From Breoghania sp. (GTDB lineage: Bacteria; Pseudomonadota; Alphaproteobacteria; Rhizobiales; Stappiaceae), in NCBI RefSeq assembly GCF_963674635.1, contig NZ_OY771475.1:3688501-3752500 (forward strand): 64,000 bases of DNA. The letters run 5' to 3'. The notes beneath the pieces are model-generated. The model made no database searches. It had not been told where the DNA came from and saw nothing but the letters and a program-made list of their open reading frames with translations. Both the position numbers and the translations under genes were made by a program. Below are positions 35,170 to 46,267 of this stretch, one piece after another. Every line of letters begins with the position of its first letter. The first letter of the stretch is position 1.

Positions 35170-35348
35170 GAAAGAGATCCGGTTGAGAGAAGCGCCCCAT
35201 GCAGACTTTCACCACGAGGATGAAGGATGTCTCCGTGCCGGTCGCGACCGTCGGTGCATCGGTCCAAGTATCGGCGTGTGGAAATGGTTCGCTAAAGATT
35301 GGTCAGACGAAGGAGGAGATCAAGCGCAGTTACACGCAGTTGTGATGG

Positions 35349-35825
35349 TCAGTTTTCATCAGGTGCGTCTGGAATTCGGCGTTTGGGCACACGGTGCGCG
35401 GGGCGGGTATCGGCAAAGGCCCATAGCCTTGAGCCGAGAAAGGTCACTATCGGCACCACGATTATCGAGACCACGATACCTGCCGATTGAGGCCAATCGG
35501 TGAAGGTGAGCCAGCTTGCGAGCGCGCCGGAATTGATGGCAAAGCCGCCAAGCGCGATCAGGAAAAAGCGCGGCAGACGCGCATGCCAGCGTTTGCCTGT
35601 GTCGCTGTCTTGCGGGAACGACCAGAAGTGGTGGCCTGCGAAGGACACCGTGAACGCGGTCAGGAACGCGATCGTATTGGCGAGAAGGGGCGGCAGAATG
35701 CCGGGCATGGCAAGGGCCAGCGCCACCCCGGCGTGAACGCCCGTCGCCGCGAGCCCGACAATGCCGAAGCGCGAGGCCGCCAGGATCTCTCCGGCCGCCC
35801 GTCCGCGCCACGCCGGATCAGGCAT
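35349..35825 (-). CDS. GtrA-family membrane protein (putative lipid-linked sugar flippase)
   Basis: A 158-residue protein with four membrane helices typical of GtrA: FGIVGLAATGVHAGVALALA, LANTIAFLTAFTVSFAGHHF, FFLIALGGFAINSGALAS and VVSIIVVPIVTFLGSRLWAF. GtrA proteins are thought to flip polyprenyl-phosphate-linked sugars. It overlaps the upstream glycosyltransferase gene by eight bases, the classic GtrB-GtrA pair, so the two are translationally coupled and work on the same lipid-linked sugar. Confidence 0.9.
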   Translation of the reverse strand: MPDPAWRGRAAGEILAASRFGIVGLAATGVHAGVALALAMPGILPPLLANTIAFLTAFTVSFAGHHFWSFPQDSDTGKRWHARLPRFFLIALGGFAINSGALASWLTFTDWPQSAGIVVSIIVVPIVTFLGSRLWAFADTRPAHRVPKRRIPDAPDEN

Positions 35826-36888
35826 CGCCTGCTCCCTCGGTCTCTGTGTTCTCGGCAGGGTGCTTCGGGCCGGATATCACGTCGCGCACGAGATAGACCG
35901 GGCGTTGCTTGGTTTCGTTGAAGAGGCGGGCGACATATTCGCCGACGATCCCGATGGAGAGGAGCTGGATGCCGGAGAAGAACAGGATCGCCGTCATGAT
36001 GGAGGCGTAGCCTGGCATGTCGATGCCGAAAACGAGTGTGCGCAGAACCAGATAGAGCGCATAGGCAAAGGCGAGCGTGGCAATGCCCGCGCCACAGTAG
36101 AACCAGACGCGCAAGGGCAGGGTCGAAAAACCGGTGAGCCCGTCGAGCGCGAAATTCCACAGTTTCCAGTAATTCCACTTGGTCGTGCCCGCCGCACGCG
36201 CCGGGCGCTCATAGGGCAGCGCCATGGCAGAAAAGCCCACCCAGGCGAAAAGACCTTTCATGAAGCGGTTGCGCTCAGGCAGGTCGCGCAACGCCTCGAT
36301 CACGCAACGGTCGATGAGGCGGAAGTCGCCCGCATTGGCCGGAAGGTCGATATTGGAAAGGCGGTTGAACAGGCGGTAAAAGGCGGAGGCGGATCCGCGC
36401 TTGACGGCGCTGTCGCTGGTGCGGTCCACGCGCAGACCGTAGACGACGTCATAACCGGCGCGCCAACCCTCGATCATCTGCGGAATGAGCTCCGGCGGAT
36501 CCTGAAGGTCGGCGTCGAGCACGATCGCCACGTCGCCATTGGCATGGTCGAGGCCGGCGGTGAGGGCGGCCTCCTTGCCGAAATTGCGCGAAAGGCCGAT
36601 CAGGCAGCCGGGAAGCCCGGCAGAGATCTTCCCGCTCAGGATTGCAGCGGTGCGATCCCGGCTGCCATCGTCAATGAAGACGAATTCATGCGCGAGACCT
36701 TCGCGGGCCAGAATGTCACCGACAACATCGAGGAACTGCTCGATGACCTCTTCCTCGTTGAAGACGGGAACGATCAGGCTGACAAAAGGCGCACTGATCC
36801 GTTCCGCCTTGCGCCGGGCGGCATAGGGAGAAACGCCTTGCGGGGTCGAGGAAGGGTCCAGCATGGGGGCCTTGCGAAGTCCGGTCAT
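35818..36888 (-). CDS. Family 2 glycosyltransferase (GtrB/DPM-like)
   Basis: A 356-residue membrane-bound GT-A glycosyltransferase that loads a sugar onto polyprenyl phosphate. The catalytic domain has VSLIVPVFNEEEVIEQFLDV, FVFIDDGSRDRT and the DXD-like VLDADLQDPPELIP. Two C-terminal helices (FYCGAGIATLAFAYALYLVL and ILFFSGIQLLSIGIVGEYVA) anchor it. The N-terminus before residue 33 is poorly conserved, so a start later than 36888 is possible. With GtrA it probably modifies O-antigen or another envelope glycan; the transferred sugar is unknown. It lies 183 bases downstream of secA on the same strand. Confidence 0.92.
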   Translation of the reverse strand: MTGLRKAPMLDPSSTPQGVSPYAARRKAERISAPFVSLIVPVFNEEEVIEQFLDVVGDILAREGLAHEFVFIDDGSRDRTAAILSGKISAGLPGCLIGLSRNFGKEAALTAGLDHANGDVAIVLDADLQDPPELIPQMIEGWRAGYDVVYGLRVDRTSDSAVKRGSASAFYRLFNRLSNIDLPANAGDFRLIDRCVIEALRDLPERNRFMKGLFAWVGFSAMALPYERPARAAGTTKWNYWKLWNFALDGLTGFSTLPLRVWFYCGAGIATLAFAYALYLVLRTLVFGIDMPGYASIMTAILFFSGIQLLSIGIVGEYVARLFNETKQRPVYLVRDVISGPKHPAENTETEGAGDA

Positions 36889-37071
36889 CGGTTGAGCGTT
36901 CCGCGTTGCTTAGACCGTATTGCCCTGCTTGTCACATGGCTTGTGTCGCCGCACGGGCAGGAGGTTTGCGATGCGAGCACGGATGCCTGAAATGGTCATG
37001 CCGCCGAAGCGCTAAGGCTGCGGCGGCATGAAAGATCTTTCGTCAGGCATTTTCAGCGAAAGGACGGCGCG

Positions 37072-39855
<2,784 letters not shown>

Positions 39856-40008
39856 GATGGTCCTTCCTTTGGCAAAGTCGGGCCAAGTCGCAAGCCTGCG
39901 GCTGCGGCGTGACGTCAATACAGTTTCGACAGGACCGAAGGCGGCCGGGAGGCCAGAGCCGGAGCGGTCCAAACGGTTAACGGGCACGGACAAAGCCGAG
40001 CCGACCGA

Positions 40009-40037
40009 CAGATAAGAGTGGGCACAATGCTTGTCAA
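40009..40037 (-). promoter_or_regulatory. Promoter of secA
   Basis: Minus-strand TTGACA (40037-40032), a 17-bp spacer and TATCTG (40014-40009). Start near 40002, giving a leader of about 147 nt. Confidence 0.72.
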
Positions 40038-40058
40038 CGCCGCCTCAGTCGGCATAAC
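40031..40058 (+). promoter_or_regulatory. Promoter of the parvulin gene, sharing its -35 with secA
   Basis: Plus-strand TTGTCA (40031-40036), a 16-bp spacer and CATAAC (40053-40058). The -35 overlaps the secA -35 on the opposite strand because TTGTCAA is the complement of TTGACAA. The leader to the ATG is about 60 nt. Confidence 0.5.
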
Positions 40059-40125
40059 TCCCATCAGCGCCGATGGCCCACTTCATCACGGGTCCGCAAC
40101 CTACACCCACAGACAGGAAGCTTAC

Positions 40126-41004
40126 ATGTTTCATTCCACCAAGGCCGTCGCTGTGCGTCCGTTCATCGCCGGTTGTCTGATCGCGCTTTTCGCAGCCTCG
40201 CCGCTCAGCGCGGCCGAAGACGGCGACAAGGTCGTGGCCACGGTCAACGGCACGAAGATCACCGAAGCGGATGTCGCGATCGCGGCGCAGGATTATGCGC
40301 AGGACCTGGCACAGGTGCCGGAGGCGGTGCGCCGCAACCTGCTGGTCGGCGTTCTGGTCGACATGCATGTCCTGGCGGAGGCGTCTCTGGCTGAAGGGCG
40401 CGACAAGGACCCGGAGGTCCAGAAGCAGCTGGAATATGTCCGCCTGCGTACGTTACGCGATTCCTATTTTAACGATGACAAGTCGTTGCAGCCCGAAGAG
40501 GCGGCGATCAAGGCGCTTTATGACGAAAAGTACGGCGATTTCGAAGGCCCGAAGGAAGTTCATGCCCGCCACATTCTCGTGAAGACCGAGGACGAAGCCA
40601 AGGAACTCATCAAGGAGCTGGATGGCGGCAAGGATTTTGCGGAGCTGGCAAAAGAAAAGTCGACCGGTCCGTCCGGCCCCCAGGGCGGCGATCTCGGTTT
40701 CTTCACCAAGGAGCGGATGGTTGCGCCCTTCGCCGAAGCCGCTTTCGCGATGGAGCCGGGCACCTATTCCAAGGAGCCTGTCAAAACGGATTTCGGCTGG
40801 CACGTGATCAAGGTGGAGGAAGTGCGCAGCCAGCCTGCGCCGAGCTTTGAGGCGGTCAAGAACCAGCTGCGCGTGGAAGCGATCCGCAGCCATTACAACA
40901 AGGTGATGGAAGATCTGAAGGCGAAGGCCGACATCACCATCGTGGAAGACGATGCGGCGAAGGCTGATGCGGATAACGCGGATGCCGAAAAGTCGGCGCA
41001 ATAA
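40126..41004 (+). CDS. Periplasmic peptidyl-prolyl cis-trans isomerase, parvulin type
   Basis: A 292-residue secreted foldase. A Sec signal peptide ends near PLSAAE (residue 27). A SurA/PrsA-like N-terminal chaperone segment (VVATVNGTKITEADVAIAAQ) is followed by one parvulin domain (KEVHARHILVKTEDEAKELI, GPQGGDLGFFTKERMVAPFA and VKTDFGWHVIKVEEV). The C-terminus is acidic. It assists folding of exported proteins and lies back to back with secA. The ATG at 40126 has AGGAAG upstream and opens the signal peptide; a terminator hairpin follows. Confidence 0.93.
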   Translation: MFHSTKAVAVRPFIAGCLIALFAASPLSAAEDGDKVVATVNGTKITEADVAIAAQDYAQDLAQVPEAVRRNLLVGVLVDMHVLAEASLAEGRDKDPEVQKQLEYVRLRTLRDSYFNDDKSLQPEEAAIKALYDEKYGDFEGPKEVHARHILVKTEDEAKELIKELDGGKDFAELAKEKSTGPSGPQGGDLGFFTKERMVAPFAEAAFAMEPGTYSKEPVKTDFGWHVIKVEEVRSQPAPSFEAVKNQLRVEAIRSHYNKVMEDLKAKADITIVEDDAAKADADNADAEKSAQ

Positions 41005-41034
41005 GCCGCCTGAGAAAATGGAACAGACATGCGT

Positions 41035-41065
41035 GAAGCCGGGCCTTGTGCCCGGCTTCGCCGTT
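41035..41065 (+). terminator. Intrinsic terminator of the parvulin gene
   Basis: A 10-bp stem GAAGCCGGGC / GCCCGGCTTC with a five-base loop, followed by GCCGTTTTT. The T run is displaced by four bases. Confidence 0.7.
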
Positions 41066-41094
41066 TTTGCGTGAGGGGTTCAAGGCCGCCTTGC

Positions 41095-41700
41095 TCAGGC
41101 CTTCCACGGGCCGATCAGATGTCTGGTGACTTGCCGCAAGGTGTCCTCGTCGCAATCGAGGCTGTCCGTCAGAAGGCTCGTCCAGGCATAGCTGGTCATC
41201 AGGTTGGCGGCGATGAGCGGATCGATGTCTGCACGCACGTCGCCGCGCGCCTTCGCGCGTTCGATGAGTTTCGCTGAATGGGCCATTCGTTCGTCGCGAT
41301 AGGTCCGCAAGGCCTCTGCGGCGCTTTCGTTCGACTGGGCTTCCGCGATCACCGAGCGGAAAATGCTGCCGGAGGGTGTTTCGCGCCAATGGCGGAACAG
41401 ATCGCGCAGAAACCTGAAGACGTCCTCTTCGATCGAGCCGCTGTCGTGGTCGGCAATGGGACGTTTCTGGCGGTGGTAGACATCCAGGAGAAGGGCGGCC
41501 TTGCTCGGCCACCAGCGATAGATCGTCGGCTTGCCCGCGCGGGCGCGTCTGGCAACCGCTTCGATGGAGAAGCCGGCATATCCCTTTTCGGCGAGAATCT
41601 CCGTTGCCGCGTTGCGGATGGCCTCAGCGCTGGCCTCACTGCGTTTTGCCCCAACCGACTGGCGCGTCTTGATCTGTTGCGACATCTCCGGCTCGTCCAT
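41095..41700 (-). CDS. TetR/AcrR family transcriptional regulator
   Basis: A repressor of about 201 residues. The N-terminal TetR helix-turn-helix is plain: AIRNAATEILAEKGYAGFSI, then EAVARRARAGKPTIYRWWPS. A C-terminal ligand/dimer domain of TetR_C type follows (FRHWRETPSGSIFRSVIAEA). The ligand is unknown. The exact start is uncertain: ATG 41700 and ATG 41685 both fit, and a longer frame reaches 41793. It is divergent from a small membrane protein gene, and the region between them has a paired ACGGATCGTT motif that is its likely operator. Confidence 0.9.
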   Translation of the reverse strand: MDEPEMSQQIKTRQSVGAKRSEASAEAIRNAATEILAEKGYAGFSIEAVARRARAGKPTIYRWWPSKAALLLDVYHRQKRPIADHDSGSIEEDVFRFLRDLFRHWRETPSGSIFRSVIAEAQSNESAAEALRTYRDERMAHSAKLIERAKARGDVRADIDPLIAANLMTSYAWTSLLTDSLDCDEDTLRQVTRHLIGPWKA

Positions 41701-41939
41701 TCCTCGTGTCGATATCGTGTTGGTGCGGCAATCGGGGGCGCCTTGCGAAGGACTTTCGACAGGATCGGCGCAGATCGACATCCGGTCTAGCATATCGTCC
41801 GGTGAATGGCATCGCCGTGTTCCCGTTCCTTGTCAGCCTGCGGTTTCGGCTTTTTCCGTCCGGAATGTCGCCGCCCTTCATTCGCGAATGTCGGCGCGAA
41901 TGCCGGCGCGCCTGTCATGCGATGCGCCCCGTGATCGGC

Positions 41940-41969
41940 TTGACAAAACGAAACGGATCGTTTTATTAA
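41940..41969 (+). promoter_or_regulatory. Promoter of the small membrane protein gene
   Basis: TTGACA (41940-41945) and TATTAA (41964-41969) with an 18-bp spacer, or TTATTA with 17. It faces the gene at 42014 and overlaps the inverted repeat 41951-41992. Confidence 0.7.
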
Positions 41970-41992
41970 GTCGCGTGATCTGAACGATCCGT
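41951..41992. promoter_or_regulatory. Probable TetR operator: inverted pair of ACGGATCGTT
   Basis: ACGGATCGTT (41953-41962) lies inside AAACGGATCGTTT, itself a 5-bp dyad. Its reverse complement AACGATCCGT stands at 41983-41992. One copy sits in the promoter spacer and the other over the start region, the expected layout for repression. The divergent TetR gene is the likely source of the protein. The rest of the 313-base gap holds no gene. Confidence 0.6.
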
Positions 41993-42013
41993 AACGTATA
42001 GAAGGTCCGATCC

Positions 42014-42238
42014 ATGTCGACACCCGCTTTTTCCCGTAGCCGCTTTACCTTCCTCGTTCTGCTATGCGTCTATCCGCTGGTCACGGCTCTCCTTTATGCG
42101 CTCGTCCCGCTTACCGAGGGGTGGGCCATGTGGCAGCGCACGGCAATTCTGGCTCCCATTATGGTGGTGATCCTGGTTTGGGGTCTCATTCCTTTCATTC
42201 ACCGGCGGTTTGGCTCCTTTCTTCACCCTGGGCAGTGA
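42014..42238 (+). CDS. Small two-helix membrane protein (DUF2798-like)
   Basis: A 74-residue protein with two hydrophobic helices (FTFLVLLCVYPLVTALLYAL and TAILAPIMVVILVWGLIPFI). The overall pattern resembles DUF2798 proteins, which often sit next to TetR regulators; this is a resemblance only. It has a strong promoter overlapped by the probable TetR operator, so it is the likely regulated target. Cytoplasmic-membrane location; function unknown. Confidence 0.75.
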   Translation: MSTPAFSRSRFTFLVLLCVYPLVTALLYALVPLTEGWAMWQRTAILAPIMVVILVWGLIPFIHRRFGSFLHPGQ

Positions 42239-42335
42239 AAAGGCGCTGAAGGAAACAAGAAGGGGACTTGCGCGCGTAACGCGCCCCGCTAAAACGGAGC
42301 GGGGGCTTTCCCGCCCCGCTTTGAACGAGGTTTTC

Positions 42336-43577
42336 ATGTCCGCCGCCATTTCTCCGCTTGCGCCTGCGTCCTATCCGGAAATGCCGGAAATCGAAGGGGT
42401 GCGTTTTGCGACCGCCGAAGCCGGGATCAAATACAAGGGGCGCACGGATGTGCTCCTGATGCTGTTTGACGAAGGCGCGCAGGTGGCCGGTGTCTTCACC
42501 CGCTCGCGCTGCCCGTCTGCGCCTGTCGACTGGTGCCGGGCAAACCTGTCCGGTGGAGTGGCGCGCGCGCTGATGGTGAATTCCGGCAATGCCAATGCCT
42601 TCACCGGCAAAAAGGGGCAGGCCGCGGTGGAGCTTTCCGCCGAGATCGTCGCCAAGGCGGCGGGCTATGCGCCGAGCGAGATTTTCCTCGCGTCCACCGG
42701 TGTGATCGGCGAACCGCTTCCCGCCGAACGCTTCGCCCCGGTGATCGACGACCTGATCGCGCGCGCCGCGCCCGGTCCGTGGATCGAGCCGGCCAAGGCG
42801 ATCATGACCACCGACACCTATCCCAAGGTGGCCACCCGCACGGTGGATCTCGGTGGCATGCCCGTCACCATCAATGGCATCGCCAAGGGGGCGGGCATGA
42901 TCGCGCCGGACATGGCGACGATGCTCTCCTTCATCGTGACCGATGCCCCCATCGCAGCCCCCGTGCTTCAGGCGCTTCTGCGCGACGGCGTTGGCGGGTC
43001 GTTCAACGCGGTGACCGTGGACAGCGATACCTCCACCTCAGATACGGTCCTGGCCTTCTCCACCGGCAAGGCGGCAGGCGGTCGTGCGCCCAAGATCCTG
43101 ACGGCGGAGGATGCACGGCTCGATGAATTCCGCGCCGCCTTCAACGAGATCCTGCTCGACCTTGCGCATCAGGTGGTGCGCGACGGTGAGGGCGCACGCA
43201 AGTTCGTGGAAGTGAACGTGACAGGGGCCGAGACCGATGCCTCGGCCAAGAAGATCGCGCTTTCGATCGCCAACTCGCCGTTGGTGAAGACCGCGATTGC
43301 GGGCGAGGACGCCAATTGGGGGCGTGTGGTGATGGCGGTCGGCAAGGCCGGGGAGCCCGCCGATCGCGACCGTCTGGCGATCTGGTTCGGCGATGTGCGC
43401 GTTGCGGTCGAGGGCGAGCGCGATGCGGCCTACAGCGAGGAGGCGGCGTCCGCCGTCATGAAGAAGGACAAGATCGTCATCCGCGCCGATATTGGCCTGG
43501 CCAATGGCGCGGCAACGGTCTGGACCTGCGATCTCACCAAGGCCTATGTCGAGATCAATGGCGACTACAGAAGCTGA
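42336..43577 (+). CDS. argJ: Bifunctional glutamate N-acetyltransferase / ornithine acetyltransferase ArgJ
   Basis: A 413-residue enzyme of arginine synthesis. It recycles the acetyl group from N-acetylornithine to glutamate and can also use acetyl-CoA. The N-terminal part has VNSGNANAFTGKKG. The autoproteolysis site is at GMIAPDMATMLSF, cleaved before Thr of ATM to give alpha and beta chains. The end IRADIGLANGAATVWTCDLT with the C-terminal YRS is typical. ATG 42336 has GAGG upstream. The gene leads an argJ-GNAT-mutT cluster. Confidence 0.97.
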   Translation: MSAAISPLAPASYPEMPEIEGVRFATAEAGIKYKGRTDVLLMLFDEGAQVAGVFTRSRCPSAPVDWCRANLSGGVARALMVNSGNANAFTGKKGQAAVELSAEIVAKAAGYAPSEIFLASTGVIGEPLPAERFAPVIDDLIARAAPGPWIEPAKAIMTTDTYPKVATRTVDLGGMPVTINGIAKGAGMIAPDMATMLSFIVTDAPIAAPVLQALLRDGVGGSFNAVTVDSDTSTSDTVLAFSTGKAAGGRAPKILTAEDARLDEFRAAFNEILLDLAHQVVRDGEGARKFVEVNVTGAETDASAKKIALSIANSPLVKTAIAGEDANWGRVVMAVGKAGEPADRDRLAIWFGDVRVAVEGERDAAYSEEAASAVMKKDKIVIRADIGLANGAATVWTCDLTKAYVEINGDYRS

Positions 43578-43581
43578 GGCG

Positions 43582-44388
43582 ATGCGTCTCGTCCGGCCCG
43601 ACAATCTGGACGAGGTGTTTGCGCTGGAGCAGGCCAATCTCACGGCCTTTCCGAGCGAGATGCTGCATTTCGACGGCGCGTGGCTGACCCGGCTTTCGCC
43701 GGGCAACCCCGCGCGCCGGGTCAATTCCCTCAATATCTACGACCCCGGTGACGATCAAGATGCGCAGCGTCGCCTGGCATGTGCGGTGGGCCGCTTCGCC
43801 GAAGCGGGCATCGACATGCACCTGCGCTGGACGCCGCTTGTCCCTGAAAGCATCGATGCGCTCATCGATGCCCAGGGCTGGCAACGTTATGCGCTGACCG
43901 AGGTCTGGTCGGCGCCGGTTCCGCAAGACATTGCAGATGTGGCGAGCGCCGATGAGGCGGGGGAAGACATCGTGCGCCTGCCGCTTGTTCAATGGCTTGC
44001 CGATTTTGCCGCCGTCGGCGGAACAGGGGCCGACAAGGTGGGCGAACGGGCGCTTGCGGCGCTGCGCGCTTCATTGGAACGTGTGCCAGCGGACCTGCTG
44101 GCGCTCTCCATCCGCTCTGAAAACGGTGAGGCCATGGCGGTGCTTCTGGGGGTCTGCGACGGGGATCTGATCGGGATTTTCGATGTCGCAACGGCTCCCG
44201 CGCATCGGCGAAAGGGCCTTGCGGGCCGGTTGGTGCGTGCGGCCCTTGCCCATGGCGCGCAGTCGGGCGCCAGGACGGCCTGGCTTCAGGTTGTTGCCGA
44301 CAACATGCCGGCCCGCGGCCTTTATGCGGATTTCGGTTTCAAGCCCGCCTATCAATACCATTACTGCCGTCCGCCGGGCGCGGGTTAA
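43582..44388 (+). CDS. GNAT family N-acetyltransferase (two-domain type)
   Basis: A protein of about 268 residues; an alternative ATG at 43558 would add eight residues and overlap argJ. The N-terminal half is a degenerate GNAT-like domain (LTRLSPGNPARRVNSLNIYD). The C-terminal half is a full one with acetyl-CoA loop VATAPAHRRKGLAGRLVRAA and LQVVADNMPARGLYADFGF. Tandem-GNAT proteins of this sort follow argJ in many rhizobia. The substrate is unknown. GAGG precedes the chosen ATG and the argJ stop is four bases away, so translational coupling is likely. Confidence 0.85.
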   Translation: MRLVRPDNLDEVFALEQANLTAFPSEMLHFDGAWLTRLSPGNPARRVNSLNIYDPGDDQDAQRRLACAVGRFAEAGIDMHLRWTPLVPESIDALIDAQGWQRYALTEVWSAPVPQDIADVASADEAGEDIVRLPLVQWLADFAAVGGTGADKVGERALAALRASLERVPADLLALSIRSENGEAMAVLLGVCDGDLIGIFDVATAPAHRRKGLAGRLVRAALAHGAQSGARTAWLQVVADNMPARGLYADFGFKPAYQYHYCRPPGAG

Positions 44389-44457
44389 GGGAATGCTTCG
44401 GCATTCATGGCAATTCGCTCGTTTATCGTTAATCGCCTCTTCCGGCTCCGTCTCACC

Positions 44458-44874
44458 ATGGAACATGCCCCGATGCCCAATCTTCTGCTCGTCGTCGCCT
44501 GCGCTCTTATCGATGAGGACGGGCGCATCCTCATTGCCCAGCGTCCCGAGGGAAAGGCGCTCGCAGGAATGTGGGAATTTCCCGGCGGAAAGGTCGAGCC
44601 GGGCGAGCGTCCGGAAGATTCCCTGATCCGCGAACTCAGCGAAGAGCTCGCGATCACGGTTAAGAAAGAGTGCCTCGCCCCGCTCACCTTCGCGAGCCAC
44701 GCTTACGACGATTTTCACCTCCTCATGCCACTTTACGTTTGCAGACGTTGGCAGGGATTTGTCCAGGGCCGGGAGGGGCAGGCACTCAAATGGGTGCGTC
44801 CGAAGGCCTTGCGAGATTATCCGATGCCCCCAGCAGACGAACCGCTTATTCCGCACTTGATCGACCTCTTGTAG
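44458..44874 (+). CDS. mutT: 8-oxo-dGTP diphosphatase MutT (Nudix hydrolase)
   Basis: A Nudix hydrolase of about 138 residues that removes oxidised dGTP from the nucleotide pool. The Nudix box begins GKVEPGERPEDSL and ends RELSEEL. Conserved MutT features are AQRPEGKALAGMWEFPGG and LKWVRPKALRDYPMPPADEP. The start is uncertain: 44407, 44458 or 44473, none with a strong ribosome-binding site. It is the third gene of the argJ cluster. Confidence 0.9.
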   Translation: MEHAPMPNLLLVVACALIDEDGRILIAQRPEGKALAGMWEFPGGKVEPGERPEDSLIRELSEELAITVKKECLAPLTFASHAYDDFHLLMPLYVCRRWQGFVQGREGQALKWVRPKALRDYPMPPADEPLIPHLIDLL

Positions 44875-44901
44875 GGGCGGTGCGGGAGGGCCCGCAAGAA
44901 A

Positions 44902-45123
44902 GTGCAGACCATGAGCCTCAGCCCTGCCAAGAACGGCATGTTCCGCATCCGTCGCGTGTTCAGCGCCTTTCTTTCAGACGAGCGCGGATCAACGGCGATC
45001 GAATACAGCCTGATCGCCAGCATCATCGTTCTGGCGATCATCGGGTCGCTGACCGCGCTGGGAACGTCCTTGCGCGACGATTTCTATGAACCGGTGGCTG
45101 TCGGTTTGGCCGGGGGCAACTGA
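44902..45123 (+). CDS. Flp/Fap-type class IVb prepilin
   Basis: A 73-residue pilin precursor. After a basic leader it has the prepilin cleavage site G-STAIEYSLIASIIVLAI (cut after Gly by a TadV-like peptidase), followed by a single hydrophobic helix that packs in the pilus. Such subunits build tight-adherence pili. It is solitary: no tad genes are adjacent. Start is GTG 44902, with GGAGGG eleven bases upstream, or ATG 44911. A bidirectional terminator follows. Confidence 0.88.
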   Translation: MQTMSLSPAKNGMFRIRRVFSAFLSDERGSTAIEYSLIASIIVLAIIGSLTALGTSLRDDFYEPVAVGLAGGN

Positions 45124-45150
45124 ACCCCGCACGTCATCTGACGCGTTTCA

Positions 45151-45187
45151 AAAAAACCGGCGCTTCCCAAAGGGACGCCGGTTTTTT
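45151..45187. terminator. Bidirectional terminator between the pilin and methyltransferase genes
   Basis: AAAAAACCGGCG (45151-45162) pairs with CGCCGGTTTTTT (45176-45187) around a TCCC/GGGA inner stem. A/T runs on both sides serve both converging genes. Confidence 0.92.
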
Positions 45188-45206
45188 CGTGGCCGGGTTT
45201 TGTGGC

Positions 45207-46103
45207 TCAGCCCCGCGTAGGCTTGTCGCCTGTGGGAAGCTCCGAGGTGCCGAGAGCTTCGGCGAGGCTCTGTCTGGCGGAGCCGGGGCGAAGCGGCTTT
45301 TGCTGGCTTTCATGCGGCGCCCAGCCGGAGACCGACAGGATCTGGAACGTGGCACGGATCCGCCCGTCTTCATCGCTGTGGCGTTCGGCGTAGATTTCGG
45401 CCGCCCGCATGAACAGGGTTCGGGTCGCAGGCGCGCCCCTTTCGGAAAGGGCGGCCGTCGCGCCCATGGCTCTCAGGTCGCGCATCAGGTCGAACATCGT
45501 ATCGTAGCGAACCGTCAGGCGGTCCTGATCGGCAACGGGCAGGGCGAAGCCTGCCCGTTGCAGCAGGCCGCCCATCTCGCGGGTGTCGGCAAAGGGGGAA
45601 ACGCGGGGGCTCGCGCCGCCCGTCAGCTCCGCTTCCGCTGACAGCAGCGCATCGCGCAACTCCCAAAGCGTGTCGCCGCCTGCAAGGGCTCCCAGGAACA
45701 GTCCGTCCGGCTTGAGCGCGCGACGGATCTGGATCAGGGTGCCGGGCAGATCGTTCACCCAATGCAGGCTGAGCGCGCTGACCACAAGATCGAGCGAAGC
45801 ATTGGCGAAGGGCAGGATCGCGTCGTCGATCACCAGATCCGGGGCTTCTATATCCGGATCGGGCATGAAGAGATCTGCGCGCAGGGCGCGTTCCACCCGT
45901 CCCGATGCGCGCAGGGCGGCATGGACGAGCCCGCTATGGCCGCCGAGATCGAGGCCCAACGCAAAGCTGTGTGTGGTTACCGCGAGCCGGTCGGCGATAT
46001 CCTCGGCGACAAGACGCAACAGGAAATCGGCGCCCTGCGTTCGCCTTGCAAGCGCGCGGGAGCGGTGGAGGGTCAGGAGATGGCGGTCGAAAGGCGCATA
46101 CAT
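45207..46103 (-). CDS. SAM-dependent methyltransferase (NDUFAF5/BioC-like)
   Basis: A 298-residue class I methyltransferase. It starts FDRHLLTLHRSRALARR, has the SAM-binding ALGLDLGGHSGLVHAAL, motif II region DLVVSALSLHWVNDLPGTLI and KPDGLFLGALAGGDTLWELR. The HWVNDLPG segment is typical of the NDUFAF5 (C20orf7) family, whose mitochondrial member hydroxylates complex I; the bacterial substrate is unknown. ATG 46103 is preferred to a GTG six bases upstream. It is divergent from comF. Confidence 0.85.
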   Translation of the reverse strand: MYAPFDRHLLTLHRSRALARRTQGADFLLRLVAEDIADRLAVTTHSFALGLDLGGHSGLVHAALRASGRVERALRADLFMPDPDIEAPDLVIDDAILPFANASLDLVVSALSLHWVNDLPGTLIQIRRALKPDGLFLGALAGGDTLWELRDALLSAEAELTGGASPRVSPFADTREMGGLLQRAGFALPVADQDRLTVRYDTMFDLMRDLRAMGATAALSERGAPATRTLFMRAAEIYAERHSDEDGRIRATFQILSVSGWAPHESQQKPLRPGSARQSLAEALGTSELPTGDKPTRG

Positions 46104-46267
46104 CGGCACGGCTCGCGGATCATGATAGGCTGCTTATCGCGCGGAAAGGACTTTGCGTCAAAGCGGAGGAGCGGTCCTGAAGGTATGGCTTGCGCGGAGG
46201 GGGATTGAGCGAGACCACAAACGAGAGCGGCGACGGGCCGGGGCGGAACCTTGTCGGTGGGCGGGCA

